From: Promethearchaeota archaeon Loki_b31
Lineage (GTDB): Archaea > Asgardarchaeota > Lokiarchaeia > Sigyniarchaeales > SOKP01
Reading direction: 5' to 3'
NCBI GenBank assembly: GCA_005222975.1
Contig: NJBI01000013.1
Span: 1-61,996 of the forward strand
DNA: 61,996 bases
Shown here: positions 1 to 9,290 of the stretch, in pieces
Numbering within the stretch: position 1 is the stretch's first letter
Layout: the number at the start of each line of letters is the position of its first letter
Made by a program: the position numbers and the translations under genes
Notes under the pieces: model-generated
What the model saw: the letters and a program-made list of their open reading frames with translations, nothing else
Told to the model about the DNA's origin: nothing
Databases searched by the model: none

Positions 1-864
1 TGTTTCGTGAGTGACTCTTTCCAGCATCATTTCTAAACTAGTCATGACTCCAGCAATTAAAGATTCGTTTGCACGAATATTTTCTGTTCTAAAAAACTTT
101 TTATATATTAAGCGACCAGATTTATGCATTATTAAAACGTTATCGATTCTTTTTTGCCAGTCAATTTCGGAAAAAGAAGGTACAGAAATAAAAAATAAGC
201 CGAAAAGAATTATCCCTATTATTTGAAATATATCGCCTAATAGACGAATACCTAAGCCAAATAAATTTATCATTAAAGTTGTTGTTAACCCAAATCCAAG
301 AACAAGCAAAAAAAATCCTAAAATAAATTTGAGAATGTCGGAATTGAAACTTTTCAAACCTTTTTGTTTATAAAAATCTGAATTCAATTTTTTTATGTAA
401 AATATAAAAAACAACGAAAAAACGGGCCAAAACGTAAAAGACATAACAATTGTATATTCTACCGCCAAAAAGCTAATAAAAACGAAGATAATTACCATAG
501 ACGTAAAAATAAAAGTAAATAATTTTTTTTGTATAAAAATTTTATATTTTTCAATATAAAAAATAAAAAATAGGGCACCAGTCATTTGTACTAAATACCC
601 TAAGTCAGACAACAGTAATCTTACATGCACGTTATCTACGTAAAACTCTCCAATAAGAATTAACATCCACATAAAAGAATTTCCTAAAAATAAAAAAATA
701 TAGGCTTTTTCTTGTAAATTTTTTAATGCCTTTTCTTTACGTATAACTCTTACCCAAAATATAATAGCTAATTCTAAATATAAAAAAAATATAATCCATT
801 CTATAATTAATAGTGGTTGCCCTAACGGTCCTGTTAATGGAAATTCAATTTCTTTAAAAATCAT
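1..864 (-). CDS. Multi-membrane protein with cytosolic longin/roadblock-like domain (partial, C-terminus off window)
   Basis: Reading the minus strand from an ATG at 864 gives an open frame to the window edge (288 codons, no stop). About residues 15-220 form several hydrophobic helices, around seven. A soluble stretch follows from about residue 225, containing VLIMHKSGRLIYKKFF and a Glu/Met-rich helix. That 'hydrophobic strand, KSG turn, IYxK' pattern also occurs in the proteins at 885-2096 and 4699-8859. I infer a membrane sensor or scaffold with a small alpha/beta cytosolic domain of longin or Roadblock type, a class known to bind small GTPases. It begins 20 nt after the stop of the upstream gene on the same strand and appears paralogous to it, so the two are probably co-transcribed. 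The ligand is unknown. Confidence 0.7.
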   Translation of the reverse strand, partial: MIFKEIEFPLTGPLGQPLLIIEWIIFFLYLELAIIFWVRVIRKEKALKNLQEKAYIFLFLGNSFMWMLILIGEFYVDNVHVRLLLSDLGYLVQMTGALFFIFYIEKYKIFIQKKLFTFIFTSMVIIFVFISFLAVEYTIVMSFTFWPVFSLFFIFYIKKLNSDFYKQKGLKSFNSDILKFILGFFLLVLGFGLTTTLMINLFGLGIRLLGDIFQIIGIILFGLFFISVPSFSEIDWQKRIDNVLIMHKSGRLIYKKFFRTENIRANESLIAGVMTSLEMMLERVTHET

Positions 865-884
865 ATTTTTTACAACGTTTAAGT

Positions 885-2096
885 TCAACTTATGATATTT
901 TTTATGTGATTATCAAAACTTGAAAATATTTTATTTTCTAATCCTTGTAAATCTTCAAAACTAAGTATGATGTTTTTATACAACTCTTGAAATTCATTTT
1001 TTATAGTTTTTAAAAAATAATTAATACTATTCATTTCTTTTTTGACTGTTAAACAGTATAATACGAAAGATAATGGTGCGTCTCCATTTTTTAAAAGAAT
1101 TAATAATTCTCCCCGTCTAATTTTTTCAATTCCTTCTTCTTTTTTATTGGTTATACCAGAAATAATATCCTTTATCCCAATAATCCCTCTTGAAAAGAAA
1201 TAATCGCTTTCTATTATTTCTGAGGGCTTCTTTGTTGTGTTCTCTTTTCTCTCAATTTCTTCAGTAAAATTGAATGTATAAATTATTTCAAAATTTTGGG
1301 TATTTACAATAAATAATTTTATTAAATTTTTGTCCCAGTTGAATTCCAGAAAAATAGGAAATTTATATACACATAGTAAGATTGTCGTTAATGCGAAAAG
1401 AGTAACAAAATTAGATATTAACGTTATAAATGGCATATGCTGCAGAGAAATCAGAACTACTATTTCTTCACTGCCAATTAAAATATTACTGATTAGTAAT
1501 ACTTCTCCTATAAATATAAGAATAATTCTTTTCCTTATTTTTCCTTTGGAACGGTTAATTAACTCAAGGTGGAAGAATATTAAATAAAAATAACCAAGAA
1601 TAATACTTATTATAATAAAAATAAATTGAATCGACTTTATTTGAACTACAAATATTAAAATTGAAATAACAATAGTATAAATGCTAACTGCTCTTGTGAC
1701 ATGAATATTTATAATTTTTTGAAAAGATTTTGAAGAGATTATTAAGAGAAATGAACTTACAGCTACAGCTATTATAATATGTGTAATATAAAGAAAAAAA
1801 TTATTCAATAATACGTCATTAATATAATAGCTATTATAATTCCGAATGACAATTCCACTTACTCCCAGTCCAATTAAAAGACTAAAAGCTAAAAGAATTT
1901 TATTTAATCCTATTTTTTCTTCTTTAATTTTGTAGTATTGATATAAGAAATAAAATGATATTTGATATCCAATTAGAAGCTCTAAAATCATAAATGGTAA
2001 ACAAAAATCTTCCCCTACCCCTACCACGACTAGCAACAACAAACAAACTACCATAACTACAAATAATACAACCAACAATAAGAAATTTACGATCAA
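885..2096 (-). CDS. Multi-membrane protein with cytosolic longin/roadblock-like domain
   Basis: The 403-residue frame has about seven hydrophobic helices up to residue ~250. A soluble C-terminal part follows, opening with LIKLFIVNTQNFEIIYTF, which resembles the start of the cytosolic domain in the next gene downstream. The open frame begins at a TTG at 2096, but its first ~24 residues are a Val/Leu-only stretch encoded in DNA resembling the island at 2.1-2.75 kb. Alignment by eye with the downstream paralogue favours a GTG start near 2027, just before residues GVGEDFCLPF. The gene is the promoter-proximal partner of the 1-864 gene. The family is not recognised by name; a seven-helix receptor-like topology is inferred from hydrophobicity only. 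Confidence 0.65.
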   Translation of the reverse strand: MIVNFLLLVVLFVVMVVCLLLLVVVGVGEDFCLPFMILELLIGYQISFYFLYQYYKIKEEKIGLNKILLAFSLLIGLGVSGIVIRNYNSYYINDVLLNNFFLYITHIIIAVAVSSFLLIISSKSFQKIINIHVTRAVSIYTIVISILIFVVQIKSIQFIFIIISIILGYFYLIFFHLELINRSKGKIRKRIILIFIGEVLLISNILIGSEEIVVLISLQHMPFITLISNFVTLFALTTILLCVYKFPIFLEFNWDKNLIKLFIVNTQNFEIIYTFNFTEEIERKENTTKKPSEIIESDYFFSRGIIGIKDIISGITNKKEEGIEKIRRGELLILLKNGDAPLSFVLYCLTVKKEMNSINYFLKTIKNEFQELYKNIILSFEDLQGLENKIFSSFDNHIKNIIS

Positions 2097-2313
2097 TGAG
2101 AAGAACAGTAACTGCCTTTAGCGAGCCATAAGATTAGGAGGCTACACTTGTACCCTCCCCACAAGACATTCTTATGTTTTTTTCCAAAAAACATTTCACG
2201 ACATAAAACCACCCAAATACGCACAGTTCTTGCTTTCTCGACCTCATCTCACTCAAACCGTTCGAAAACTATCGGTCGGAAACCTACGCCCTGTGCAAAC
2301 AGCAACCAGCACG

Positions 2314-2523
2314 TCATTTCTTAAACTTCATTTGCACTTTTGCTTTATATCCGCAAAACGGACAGTAATTAACCCTATTACCACATTCACCATTACTTAC
2401 GTACAACTTACCGCCCTCATACTCAATACACTCAGTCACAGCACACCCATAGAGAATACGATAATCTTCAAACTCTACTTCCACATCGTGAACACTACAA
2501 TCATGCAATCTCCTACTTCCCAC
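2314..2523 (-). CDS. Small zinc-ribbon protein
   Basis: This 69-residue protein ends in CPFCGYKAKVQ, half of a zinc ribbon. A second Cys pair (GCAVTEC) and NGECGNRVNYC supply more ligands. Its start is GTG at 2523, preceded by the purine-rich GAGAGGTAGGAG, a convincing Shine-Dalgarno region. Its start lies 13 nt after the stop of the 2537-2752 gene, so the two are probably translated from one mRNA. Short zinc-ribbon proteins like this are frequent in archaeal viruses and plasmids. The surrounding DNA is visibly richer in G+C than its neighbours, so a mobile origin is likely (inference). Confidence 0.5.
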   Translation of the reverse strand: MGSRRLHDCSVHDVEVEFEDYRILYGCAVTECIEYEGGKLYVSNGECGNRVNYCPFCGYKAKVQMKFKK

Positions 2524-2536
2524 TCACTCCTACCTC

Positions 2537-2752
2537 TCACAACCCTTTTTGAACCAAATAACTATCGTCTTTTAGCAAACCTTCTTTATCAACCGGTTTA
2601 CCCATAATATCATCTATTACACGTTTATAAATATACGCACCCACTTTTCCAACGCTATTATAATAGTCAACCATCGCATCTTTTGAACTACTTACCATAT
2701 ACAATGCCTCATCCACACCAAACTCCCCCCCGTCTCTAACACTTTTTCCCAC
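2537..2752 (-). CDS. Small hypothetical protein, probably of mobile-element origin
   Basis: This 71-residue protein starts at a GTG (2752) with AGGTGCAG a few bases upstream. Its composition is that of a folded helical protein (EALYMVSSSKDAMVDYY, YIYKRVIDDIMGK), with no low-complexity bias. It is followed within 13 nt by the zinc-ribbon gene. I do not recognise the family. The codon choice (GGG, GTG, GCG) differs from the AT-rich neighbouring genes, which supports acquisition together with the zinc-ribbon gene. Confidence 0.45.
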   Translation of the reverse strand: MGKSVRDGGEFGVDEALYMVSSSKDAMVDYYNSVGKVGAYIYKRVIDDIMGKPVDKEGLLKDDSYLVQKGL

Positions 2753-3340
2753 TCAGCCTGCACCTACTATAGAGAATTTTCTCTTCTTAGGGTCATAGGT
2801 AATATCATTTATAATTATTGATACATGATATTTTAAAAGATATGCAAAAAAATATAGATAGGTTGTTTAATGATAAAACGAAATATTTTGGAGTATCATT
2901 TTAAAGTTCAAATTTGATCAAATAAAAGAAATAACTAGAGTTATTAAATCTACTCAAGATATCGCGAAAGTAAAGCCCAAATAGAAATCAAATGTATCTT
3001 TGATGGCGATTTATGTTAAATCACGTGTAAGTTGGCAATTATTATTAGAAAAGCTTTTGCAACTATTGATATTCAAAAGAAATTTTACGAAAATTAAAAT
3101 TTCGATTTTATTCCAAATATATATTTAACTATGGATAGATTTGTTATATTTGAAAATAGTTTTATATAAATCAATCAATCATATCTATGTTTATTTAATA
3201 AAATATAATGTTATGAAATGTTTAATTTATAAGCTCATGTGTGCATAAAGTGTCAAAAATAGGTATTTATTCGTCCTTGTATTCCAATAAAGCAAGTCTT
3301 TATTGTTTAAAAGAAAAAACAGATTTAAAAAGCATTTACG
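2753..3340. other. Intergenic stretch, no intact gene
   Basis: AT-rich DNA of about 590 nt. Short open stretches around 2905-3110 on the + strand have coding-like composition but are broken by stops in every frame, as in an eroded gene. The last 200 nt hold T/A-rich tracts that could contain the promoter of the GTPase at 3341. Nothing more specific is seen. Confidence 0.5.
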
Positions 3341-3889
3341 GTGATCAAGATATTTAAAGAGGAAAAGACTTACAAAATATGCGTTTTCGGTGATACTGGT
3401 GTTGGAAAGACTACGTTAACCCAAAGGTACCTAACGAGTATTTTTCATCTTAATATAATAAATACAATGGGTGCACAATTATTTGTGAAATTTGTAGAGG
3501 TTAAAAATATACGAATAACTTTGCAGATATGGGATTTTGGTGGTGAAGATATCTTCAGATTTCTTTTACCTGCTTATTCGTACGGATCTTCAGGAGGAAT
3601 CTTTATGTTTGATCTTACAAATAATTCTACTTTAGAAAAAATAGAAGATTGGTTAGCAACTTTTAAAGAAGGTTTAACCAAGGATGAAAGTGAAATCCCT
3701 ATCATAATGGTTGGGGGAAAACTAGATCTTCAAGATAAAAGAACCATTTCAACTAAATATGCGAGAAAGTTCCTAAAATCACATAATTTAGATAGTTATA
3801 TTGAATGTTCAGCAAAAACTGGTCAAAATGTCGAACTCGTATTTGAAAAATTAATACAAAAAATATTGAAAAATTCTGGTTTAATTTAA
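3341..3889 (+). CDS. Ras/Rab-like small GTPase with altered G4 motif
   Basis: This 182-residue protein has the full G-domain length. Visible motifs are the P-loop GDTGVGKT (17-24), a switch I Thr in NTMGA, G3 as WDFGGED, and G5 as ECSAKTG. G4 reads GGKLDL, so the guanine-contacting Asn of NKxD is replaced by Gly (residue 126); the neighbouring paralogue has NKLD. The switch II Gln is also missing (GGED rather than GQE). GTP binding or hydrolysis may therefore differ from typical Ras proteins. No C-terminal prenylation Cys is present. The GTG at 3341 is the only start codon after an in-frame stop at 3326. It sits directly upstream of a second, similar GTPase. Confidence 0.85.
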   Translation: MIKIFKEEKTYKICVFGDTGVGKTTLTQRYLTSIFHLNIINTMGAQLFVKFVEVKNIRITLQIWDFGGEDIFRFLLPAYSYGSSGGIFMFDLTNNSTLEKIEDWLATFKEGLTKDESEIPIIMVGGKLDLQDKRTISTKYARKFLKSHNLDSYIECSAKTGQNVELVFEKLIQKILKNSGLI

Positions 3890-4004
3890 CTATTTTTGAT
3901 TTTTCAATAATATTTTATCTAAGAACTATCTTTAATTAATTAGATTGATTTTAAAGCTAAAAAAGAATTCACTAATTACCATATTATAATATAGGGGATA
4001 TAGG

Positions 4005-4541
4005 ATAGCTACTGATATTACGTTAAAGATAGTAATCTTTGGGGAAGTTGGAACAGGTAAAACTTCATTAGCTGGTAGATATCTAACTGAACAATTCGAT
4101 AAGGATATTAGAAAAACAATGGGAGTCGATATCAGTATTAAAAAAGTTGTGATTGAAAATATTAAAGTTACCCTTCAGATATGGGATTTGGCAGGCGATG
4201 AGCGTTTCAGATTTTTATTACCAATATATGGACGTGGAGCATCGGGGGGTATTTTTATGTATGATATTACTAGAGCATCTAGTTTAAATAATTTTGGCAA
4301 TTGGTTAAATTTATTTAAACAAGATGTATCTGGAAATGAGACAGACATCCCGATTATAATGGTTGGTAATAAGTTAGACCTCCTAAATATGAGAACTGTC
4401 TCTATTGAGGATGCAATCAAATCCTCAAGATATCGTAATATTCTTGGTTTTATAGAATGTTCCGCTAAGACTGGTGAAAATGTTAGTTTAATTTTTAACG
4501 CTTTAACGCTCGCAATAATGAAGAAGGCTAGTTTTATATAA
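4005..4541 (+). CDS. Ras/Rab-like small GTPase lacking a normal start codon
   Basis: Open frame from the stop at 3987 to 4541. It encodes a typical G domain: P-loop GEVGTGKT (about 4041-4064), TMG switch I, WDLAGDERF (G3), VGNKLDL (G4) and ECSAKTGE (G5). It is a close paralogue of the protein at 3341-3889. The first ATG (4119) lies downstream of the P-loop and would give a useless protein. Between the stop and the P-loop there is no ATG, GTG or TTG. The purine-rich AGGGGATATAGG precedes an ATA at 4005, which is either a non-canonical start or a mutated ATG. The coordinates here assume that position. Confidence 0.7.
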   Translation: MATDITLKIVIFGEVGTGKTSLAGRYLTEQFDKDIRKTMGVDISIKKVVIENIKVTLQIWDLAGDERFRFLLPIYGRGASGGIFMYDITRASSLNNFGNWLNLFKQDVSGNETDIPIIMVGNKLDLLNMRTVSIEDAIKSSRYRNILGFIECSAKTGENVSLIFNALTLAIMKKASFI

Positions 4542-4698
4542 ATCTAAATATTTTGGGATATTATTCCTTTTAGGTCACGTAAAAAAATAATTTTTACATT
4601 CGAACGCACACAAAACGGTTTGAATATATTTACGGTCGTTTTCAAGGCTCTTCGGCAATCGTTGATTTGCTAGAATGGGGCTATTTATCGAGCTTTGA

Positions 4699-7600
4699 TC
4701 AATTTCTATTGATTTTTGGACTGAACTTATTTAAATATGGACTAACTAAAATTTTTCTCTTAATCAAAGATCTTATTCCATCTAAAACTAAATCCTTATT
4801 TTCTTCATGTACGGAACCTACTAAAGTATTTAATTTAAAGAATTTTTCAGATTTAAATTCTGATAAGATAACATTAATTATTCTTGTTTCCATTGTAGTT
4901 AAATCTCCAGAATTCTTAATTTTGCTAAAATATGATTCATTATTTGTTAATGAAAACGGTTCATAGTAATATAAAAACAAGAATTGATTTAAGAGAACAT
5001 CTATTCCATCTTTGATTGCAGGTAATGAACCCATAAAATGTTCTAATTTCTCAGGAAACAGCGCATATATAGCAACTGCAAGAAGATAAAGTTGTTTTCT
5101 TAATCTATTAGAACTTCTTTCTTTAATAATTAATATTGCCCTAATTGCTTCATATTCACAAACAAGAAGATAAAAGTATTTAAAGTCTAATTCGAATACA
5201 TTTTTTGAATATTTATCTTGATGAGCGTCATTTATTTTAGTTACTAACGTATCTCCGTCAACCAACGCTTCACTAAAAATACTTATAGCTTGAATAAACC
5301 CTGAAATAATCGTTTCATTTTTGTTCTTTAAAATAGAGATTTTTTTATTGTATATTGGAAGACCACTTTTTTTATGGATAACAAGAAAAGCTTGGATATT
5401 CCAAACATCTTTAAATAATTGAATTCTTTGTTGTAATTCTAAATCTCTTTTCTTTTTCTTAGGTAAAAAAACATATGCTCTTAAACTTAGTATACCTAAA
5501 ACACTTATTATCGCAGCTAAGATTGCTAATATTATCCCAATCCAAATTATTGGGAATTCGGGTTCTTTTACGACTAATAGAAATGAATATTGTGTTGTTT
5601 TATAAACAGTTCCTTCTTTTAAGATTATCAATGTAATTTTATAATTTCCACGAATATTTTCTGGAATAACAAGTTCCAACTCATAAATTCCATCTCCAAT
5701 TTCCTCAAAGTTTCCTAGTCCAAAATCCCATGAATAAGAAATAATAGCATTTTCAATGAAATTCATTGTTCCAAATTCAGTTAAGTTAATTCTTATTTGA
5801 ATTTTTTCTCCAGTATTTACTTCGATCGAATCTTGAAAATCAATAGTTTGAACGTCAAATTCTATTTGATTAACTAAAATTTGGAAAGAAAAAGTTGTAG
5901 TAGTATAATTATCTTGCTGAAATCTAATATATACATAATTAATCCCTAATGAAAAGGTAGAAGTTGATATTAGTATTGAGGTGCTAAACCAAGAATTATC
6001 GTACTCTACTAAACTTTGCTCATATTGCTCATTAATAAAGGTTATTGTACCTCCAGATAAATATATTTGCTCAAGCGCAGCATATGCCCTACATGATAAT
6101 GTTATCACCTTATTATAAGAGGTTTCAACTAATGAATTCTCGCCAACTTCAAGAGAATTGATAACAACTTTGAGATTTACGTTCTGTTCGCTGATTATTA
6201 TAGTTACACTTTTGAAAGCATTCGCATATCCTATATGCTCTAATTTTATTAATGCTGTATAATGACTAGTGGAAAGGCCTTTTGTATCAAGACTTATAAT
6301 AAACCCATCAGCAACAGAAACGATATTAGATGCCCCCTCCCATTCTACGCTGCAATTAGCCCCGGAAATTAATTCATTTGAATCTTCAATCGTGTAGTTG
6401 ACTTTTAGATCGATAACCTCATTTAAATAAGCATTTACAATAGATTTATTTGCATCTGCAATTGTTTGAATTGGATTTACTATTAAAGTTATGAAACCAG
6501 TAGTAGCTCCGTAATCAGTTTTATTTGCAAAAACTGTAATTGTAAAAGATTCAAAAACACCCTGAGTTGGTATATCAATTGTAGAAAAGTTTAGAGTAAA
6601 AGTACCAAATGTATCATTTGTTACTTGATAGGGATTATCCCAATCTGTTGTAATATTAGCATCTCCTGGTATTAAAGCACCAGAAATCGCTCCTGTAACA
6701 TTTACTTGACAGATAGCATAGCTATTCGCCATAGCATTAATCGCCGCGGAGGGAACTTCTAATGCCAAAGGTTGTGCTATAATCTTTAGATGAATTATAT
6801 TCTCCTTAGTTTGGTTTTCATAGAAGGATTTGCTGGCATTAAAAGAAAAATAGTAATCTCCTAAACCTAAGGAACTCGTGTCTATATCTATAAAATAAAC
6901 ACCCGAACCAAGATATCCCATTACTCCAGATGCACCAAATGTAGAATTATATTTGACAGAAGCAAAATGTACTGACTCATTAATATCGTCATCTAAAAAT
7001 CTCACCTTTATCAGAAGAGGATCTCCAGCTACTTGCTCAAAATAGGGATCTACTGCTGTTAAATTTGTTTTGTGTATTACATTAAATTGTAACAATGAGA
7101 ATCCCACTTGCGACATGTTTATATCATGATCATGCCATATAATTTGAGCAGAGTATTTTCCAGTACTAGCATTACTTGTACCTAGTCTTATTTCCGAAAA
7201 TCCAACATTTCCGTTGATGTCAACAGAAATATTTCCCTCTTGATACCACAATGAACCATTAGGACTAAAGATTTTTAATGTAGCTTTTGTATTATCAATA
7301 CTCGGAATTAATTTTATTGATGCATTAATTCTTAATTTATCATCTATATGGAAAGTATCGTTTTCACACCATATAGATGCATCTTTCCTAAATAGATTTG
7401 CTAATTCAACATAATTAGGTGCCTCCGCTACGATTTTCCATACACCTCCGGTAATAATATTATTTGGGATAGTCAATGTCGAATTCCCCAATCCAGCACC
7501 TATAACTTCATTTATTCTATTATTGGAATATGGATCTATTACTTGAGTTACATTCCAATTTAATGGTTTTGAAACATTAAAATAATAGTTCATTGAATAA

Positions 7601-8859
7601 GAACCTGGGATTGATATTGGAATATTCATTGTCCAAATAGTATTTGTACCATTTTCCACGATAAATTCACTTCCAGTGCTGCCAATATTTGTAGTTGTAT
7701 AGCCAAGGGAAGATGCCATCACAAAAAAATTTGTATTTACCAAAACATTTCCAGTAGAATTTGAAGAAAATGAAAATTCATGTGTGGACCCTCCTACTTC
7801 TCCTGACCAATTACCTTCAAGAGAGATATTCCCTTTTCCAAATAGATTTGGGAAATCTTGTATAGGTTGATTTTTTAAACCACCACTTGCATTATCAGTT
7901 ATGTTAAGGTCAATTGTTGAGGGTTTTGGAATCGATTGAATTTCAAATGAAATATTATCATAATATATCGTCAAAGAACCAACAGGATTGTAAGCTGCAT
8001 TTTTTACTCCAAATGAAAAATAAATACTTACATTTGCTGGAGGATCATATTCATATAGTTCTGGGAAGGGAGATATGAGGTTAAGCATTGTAATAGGATA
8101 CCAAGTATCATTCACAATATCGGCAGGTTTTTTTAAATCAAATTCGTGGAGAGTGCTACTTCCATCGTTATAGGAAAATTCTAGACCCATTACATATTTA
8201 CTCCCAGGTGGGAGGAGTTCTCGCCATGAATTATCAGTCATAATCCACTTCACACTATATTTAATATACCAATCTTCATATGGTATATTTTCACGCAAGA
8301 GAGGAAAGGAATAATTAATTAATGAAGATGTATCTTGCCAATTACCACCATCCTCATCAAGTTTTAAATATATAGAATCGTTAGATCCTGTTGGATTGTT
8401 ATAATGCCCAACAGTGAACTTAGTTGGATTTCCTGTAGTGCGATTAGTCCATCTGTTTTGATCAATCCCATTATCAAATGTTTGATTCATAACCACTGCA
8501 CCATACTCATATAGATTAGTGACATCACACAAAATCGCGTTTCCTTCCCAATCATTTGGAATAATAACTGAAGCATTTTCATTATTAGTAACATTGATAT
8601 TGTTATTTAAAAAATACCCTTCCCCATATTCTGTTACATTTTGAGCTTTTCCAACTCCAGAATATTTAAATAATGAAGAAGCATCACTTAATTCTAATTC
8701 GAAATCATTATTAGGTTCATGATCTTGACTGAGATTTGTTCGATCAATAAAATTGATGTTTAAATCAGTCGTAAAGTTAAATAAACATATAAAACTTGAA
8801 ATAACTAATATAATCGATAAATCTCCTAATTTCCTTAAATTTTTAGAAATAATAATCAA
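4699..8859 (-). CDS. Large extracellular Ig/cadherin-like repeat protein with one C-terminal TM and cytosolic longin-like domain
   Basis: The 1386-residue protein starts with a signal anchor (IILVISSFICLFNF, residues ~14-28). Residues ~35-1090 are Asn/Ser/Thr-rich beta-structure with many N-x-S/T sequons and repeated ~100-residue units (for instance FITLIVNPI, VTIIISEQNV), read as Ig-like domains. One membrane helix (IIWIGIILAILAAIISVLGI, ~1105-1125) is followed by KKKKR and a cytosolic domain from ~1150. That domain opens with FLVIHKKSGLPIYNK, which resembles the cytosolic domains of the membrane proteins at 1-864 and 885-2096. The topology suggests a surface receptor or adhesin that reports to a cytosolic partner, perhaps a small GTPase (inference). 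The extreme C-terminus resembles a winged-helix stretch (TRIINVILSEF ... GIRSLIKRKILV). Confidence 0.7.
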   Translation of the reverse strand: MIIISKNLRKLGDLSIILVISSFICLFNFTTDLNINFIDRTNLSQDHEPNNDFELELSDASSLFKYSGVGKAQNVTEYGEGYFLNNNINVTNNENASVIIPNDWEGNAILCDVTNLYEYGAVVMNQTFDNGIDQNRWTNRTTGNPTKFTVGHYNNPTGSNDSIYLKLDEDGGNWQDTSSLINYSFPLLRENIPYEDWYIKYSVKWIMTDNSWRELLPPGSKYVMGLEFSYNDGSSTLHEFDLKKPADIVNDTWYPITMLNLISPFPELYEYDPPANVSIYFSFGVKNAAYNPVGSLTIYYDNISFEIQSIPKPSTIDLNITDNASGGLKNQPIQDFPNLFGKGNISLEGNWSGEVGGSTHEFSFSSNSTGNVLVNTNFFVMASSLGYTTTNIGSTGSEFIVENGTNTIWTMNIPISIPGSYSMNYYFNVSKPLNWNVTQVIDPYSNNRINEVIGAGLGNSTLTIPNNIITGGVWKIVAEAPNYVELANLFRKDASIWCENDTFHIDDKLRINASIKLIPSIDNTKATLKIFSPNGSLWYQEGNISVDINGNVGFSEIRLGTSNASTGKYSAQIIWHDHDINMSQVGFSLLQFNVIHKTNLTAVDPYFEQVAGDPLLIKVRFLDDDINESVHFASVKYNSTFGASGVMGYLGSGVYFIDIDTSSLGLGDYYFSFNASKSFYENQTKENIIHLKIIAQPLALEVPSAAINAMANSYAICQVNVTGAISGALIPGDANITTDWDNPYQVTNDTFGTFTLNFSTIDIPTQGVFESFTITVFANKTDYGATTGFITLIVNPIQTIADANKSIVNAYLNEVIDLKVNYTIEDSNELISGANCSVEWEGASNIVSVADGFIISLDTKGLSTSHYTALIKLEHIGYANAFKSVTIIISEQNVNLKVVINSLEVGENSLVETSYNKVITLSCRAYAALEQIYLSGGTITFINEQYEQSLVEYDNSWFSTSILISTSTFSLGINYVYIRFQQDNYTTTTFSFQILVNQIEFDVQTIDFQDSIEVNTGEKIQIRINLTEFGTMNFIENAIISYSWDFGLGNFEEIGDGIYELELVIPENIRGNYKITLIILKEGTVYKTTQYSFLLVVKEPEFPIIWIGIILAILAAIISVLGILSLRAYVFLPKKKKRDLELQQRIQLFKDVWNIQAFLVIHKKSGLPIYNKKISILKNKNETIISGFIQAISIFSEALVDGDTLVTKINDAHQDKYSKNVFELDFKYFYLLVCEYEAIRAILIIKERSSNRLRKQLYLLAVAIYALFPEKLEHFMGSLPAIKDGIDVLLNQFLFLYYYEPFSLTNNESYFSKIKNSGDLTTMETRIINVILSEFKSEKFFKLNTLVGSVHEENKDLVLDGIRSLIKRKILVSPYLNKFSPKINRN

Positions 8860-9290
8860 CCCTTAAGTTTAATAACCCGAAAATTTGAATAATTACATAG
8901 AAGATTAATATGATTTAAAAAAATTATAGTGTTAAAACATTGCCTGCTAATAAAAATAATCATCCTTATTTTCTTTTGAAAATTAATCATTACCACTTTA
9001 AATAAACCGAAGATTTTTTTTGACAATCTAGTAAAATTTATATATTATAAAATTATCGTTTTTTAAATTAGAAGTTTTATTTTTATTCAAAATAAATATT
9101 CAATTTTATGAACTAAGAATCGGTTTAACTAAATCGTGTATGAAATTGTTAAGGAGAAAATATGGGTATATGCAAATGTCAGTGCTGACGAAACGATCAG
9201 ATCGAAATTTGCCTCTAATGATAGATTCTTGCTATTTCTCCAGTCGAAAAAGATAGGCACACCTTAATTTCCATCGATAAAAGACTTTAC
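8860..9290. other. Intergenic region with a possible remnant ORF (9136-9267, +)
   Basis: The left half is very AT-rich and should hold the promoter of the large minus-strand surface-protein gene. In the right half the frame from GTG 9136 to TAA 9267 would give 43 residues with coding-like composition (KEKIWVYANVSADETIRSKF). It has no recognisable family and probably belongs to the same rearranged zone as the adjacent transposase and TIR fragments. Confidence 0.3.

Noticed and set aside
2230..2607. 125-codon + strand frame over the small island
   Set aside because: It is antisense to two minus-strand genes with SD sites and a zinc-ribbon motif; its product is Thr/Leu/His-rich without features.
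4119..4541. Taking ATG 4119 as the start of the second GTPase
   Set aside because: It removes the P-loop, which is intact just upstream in the same frame.
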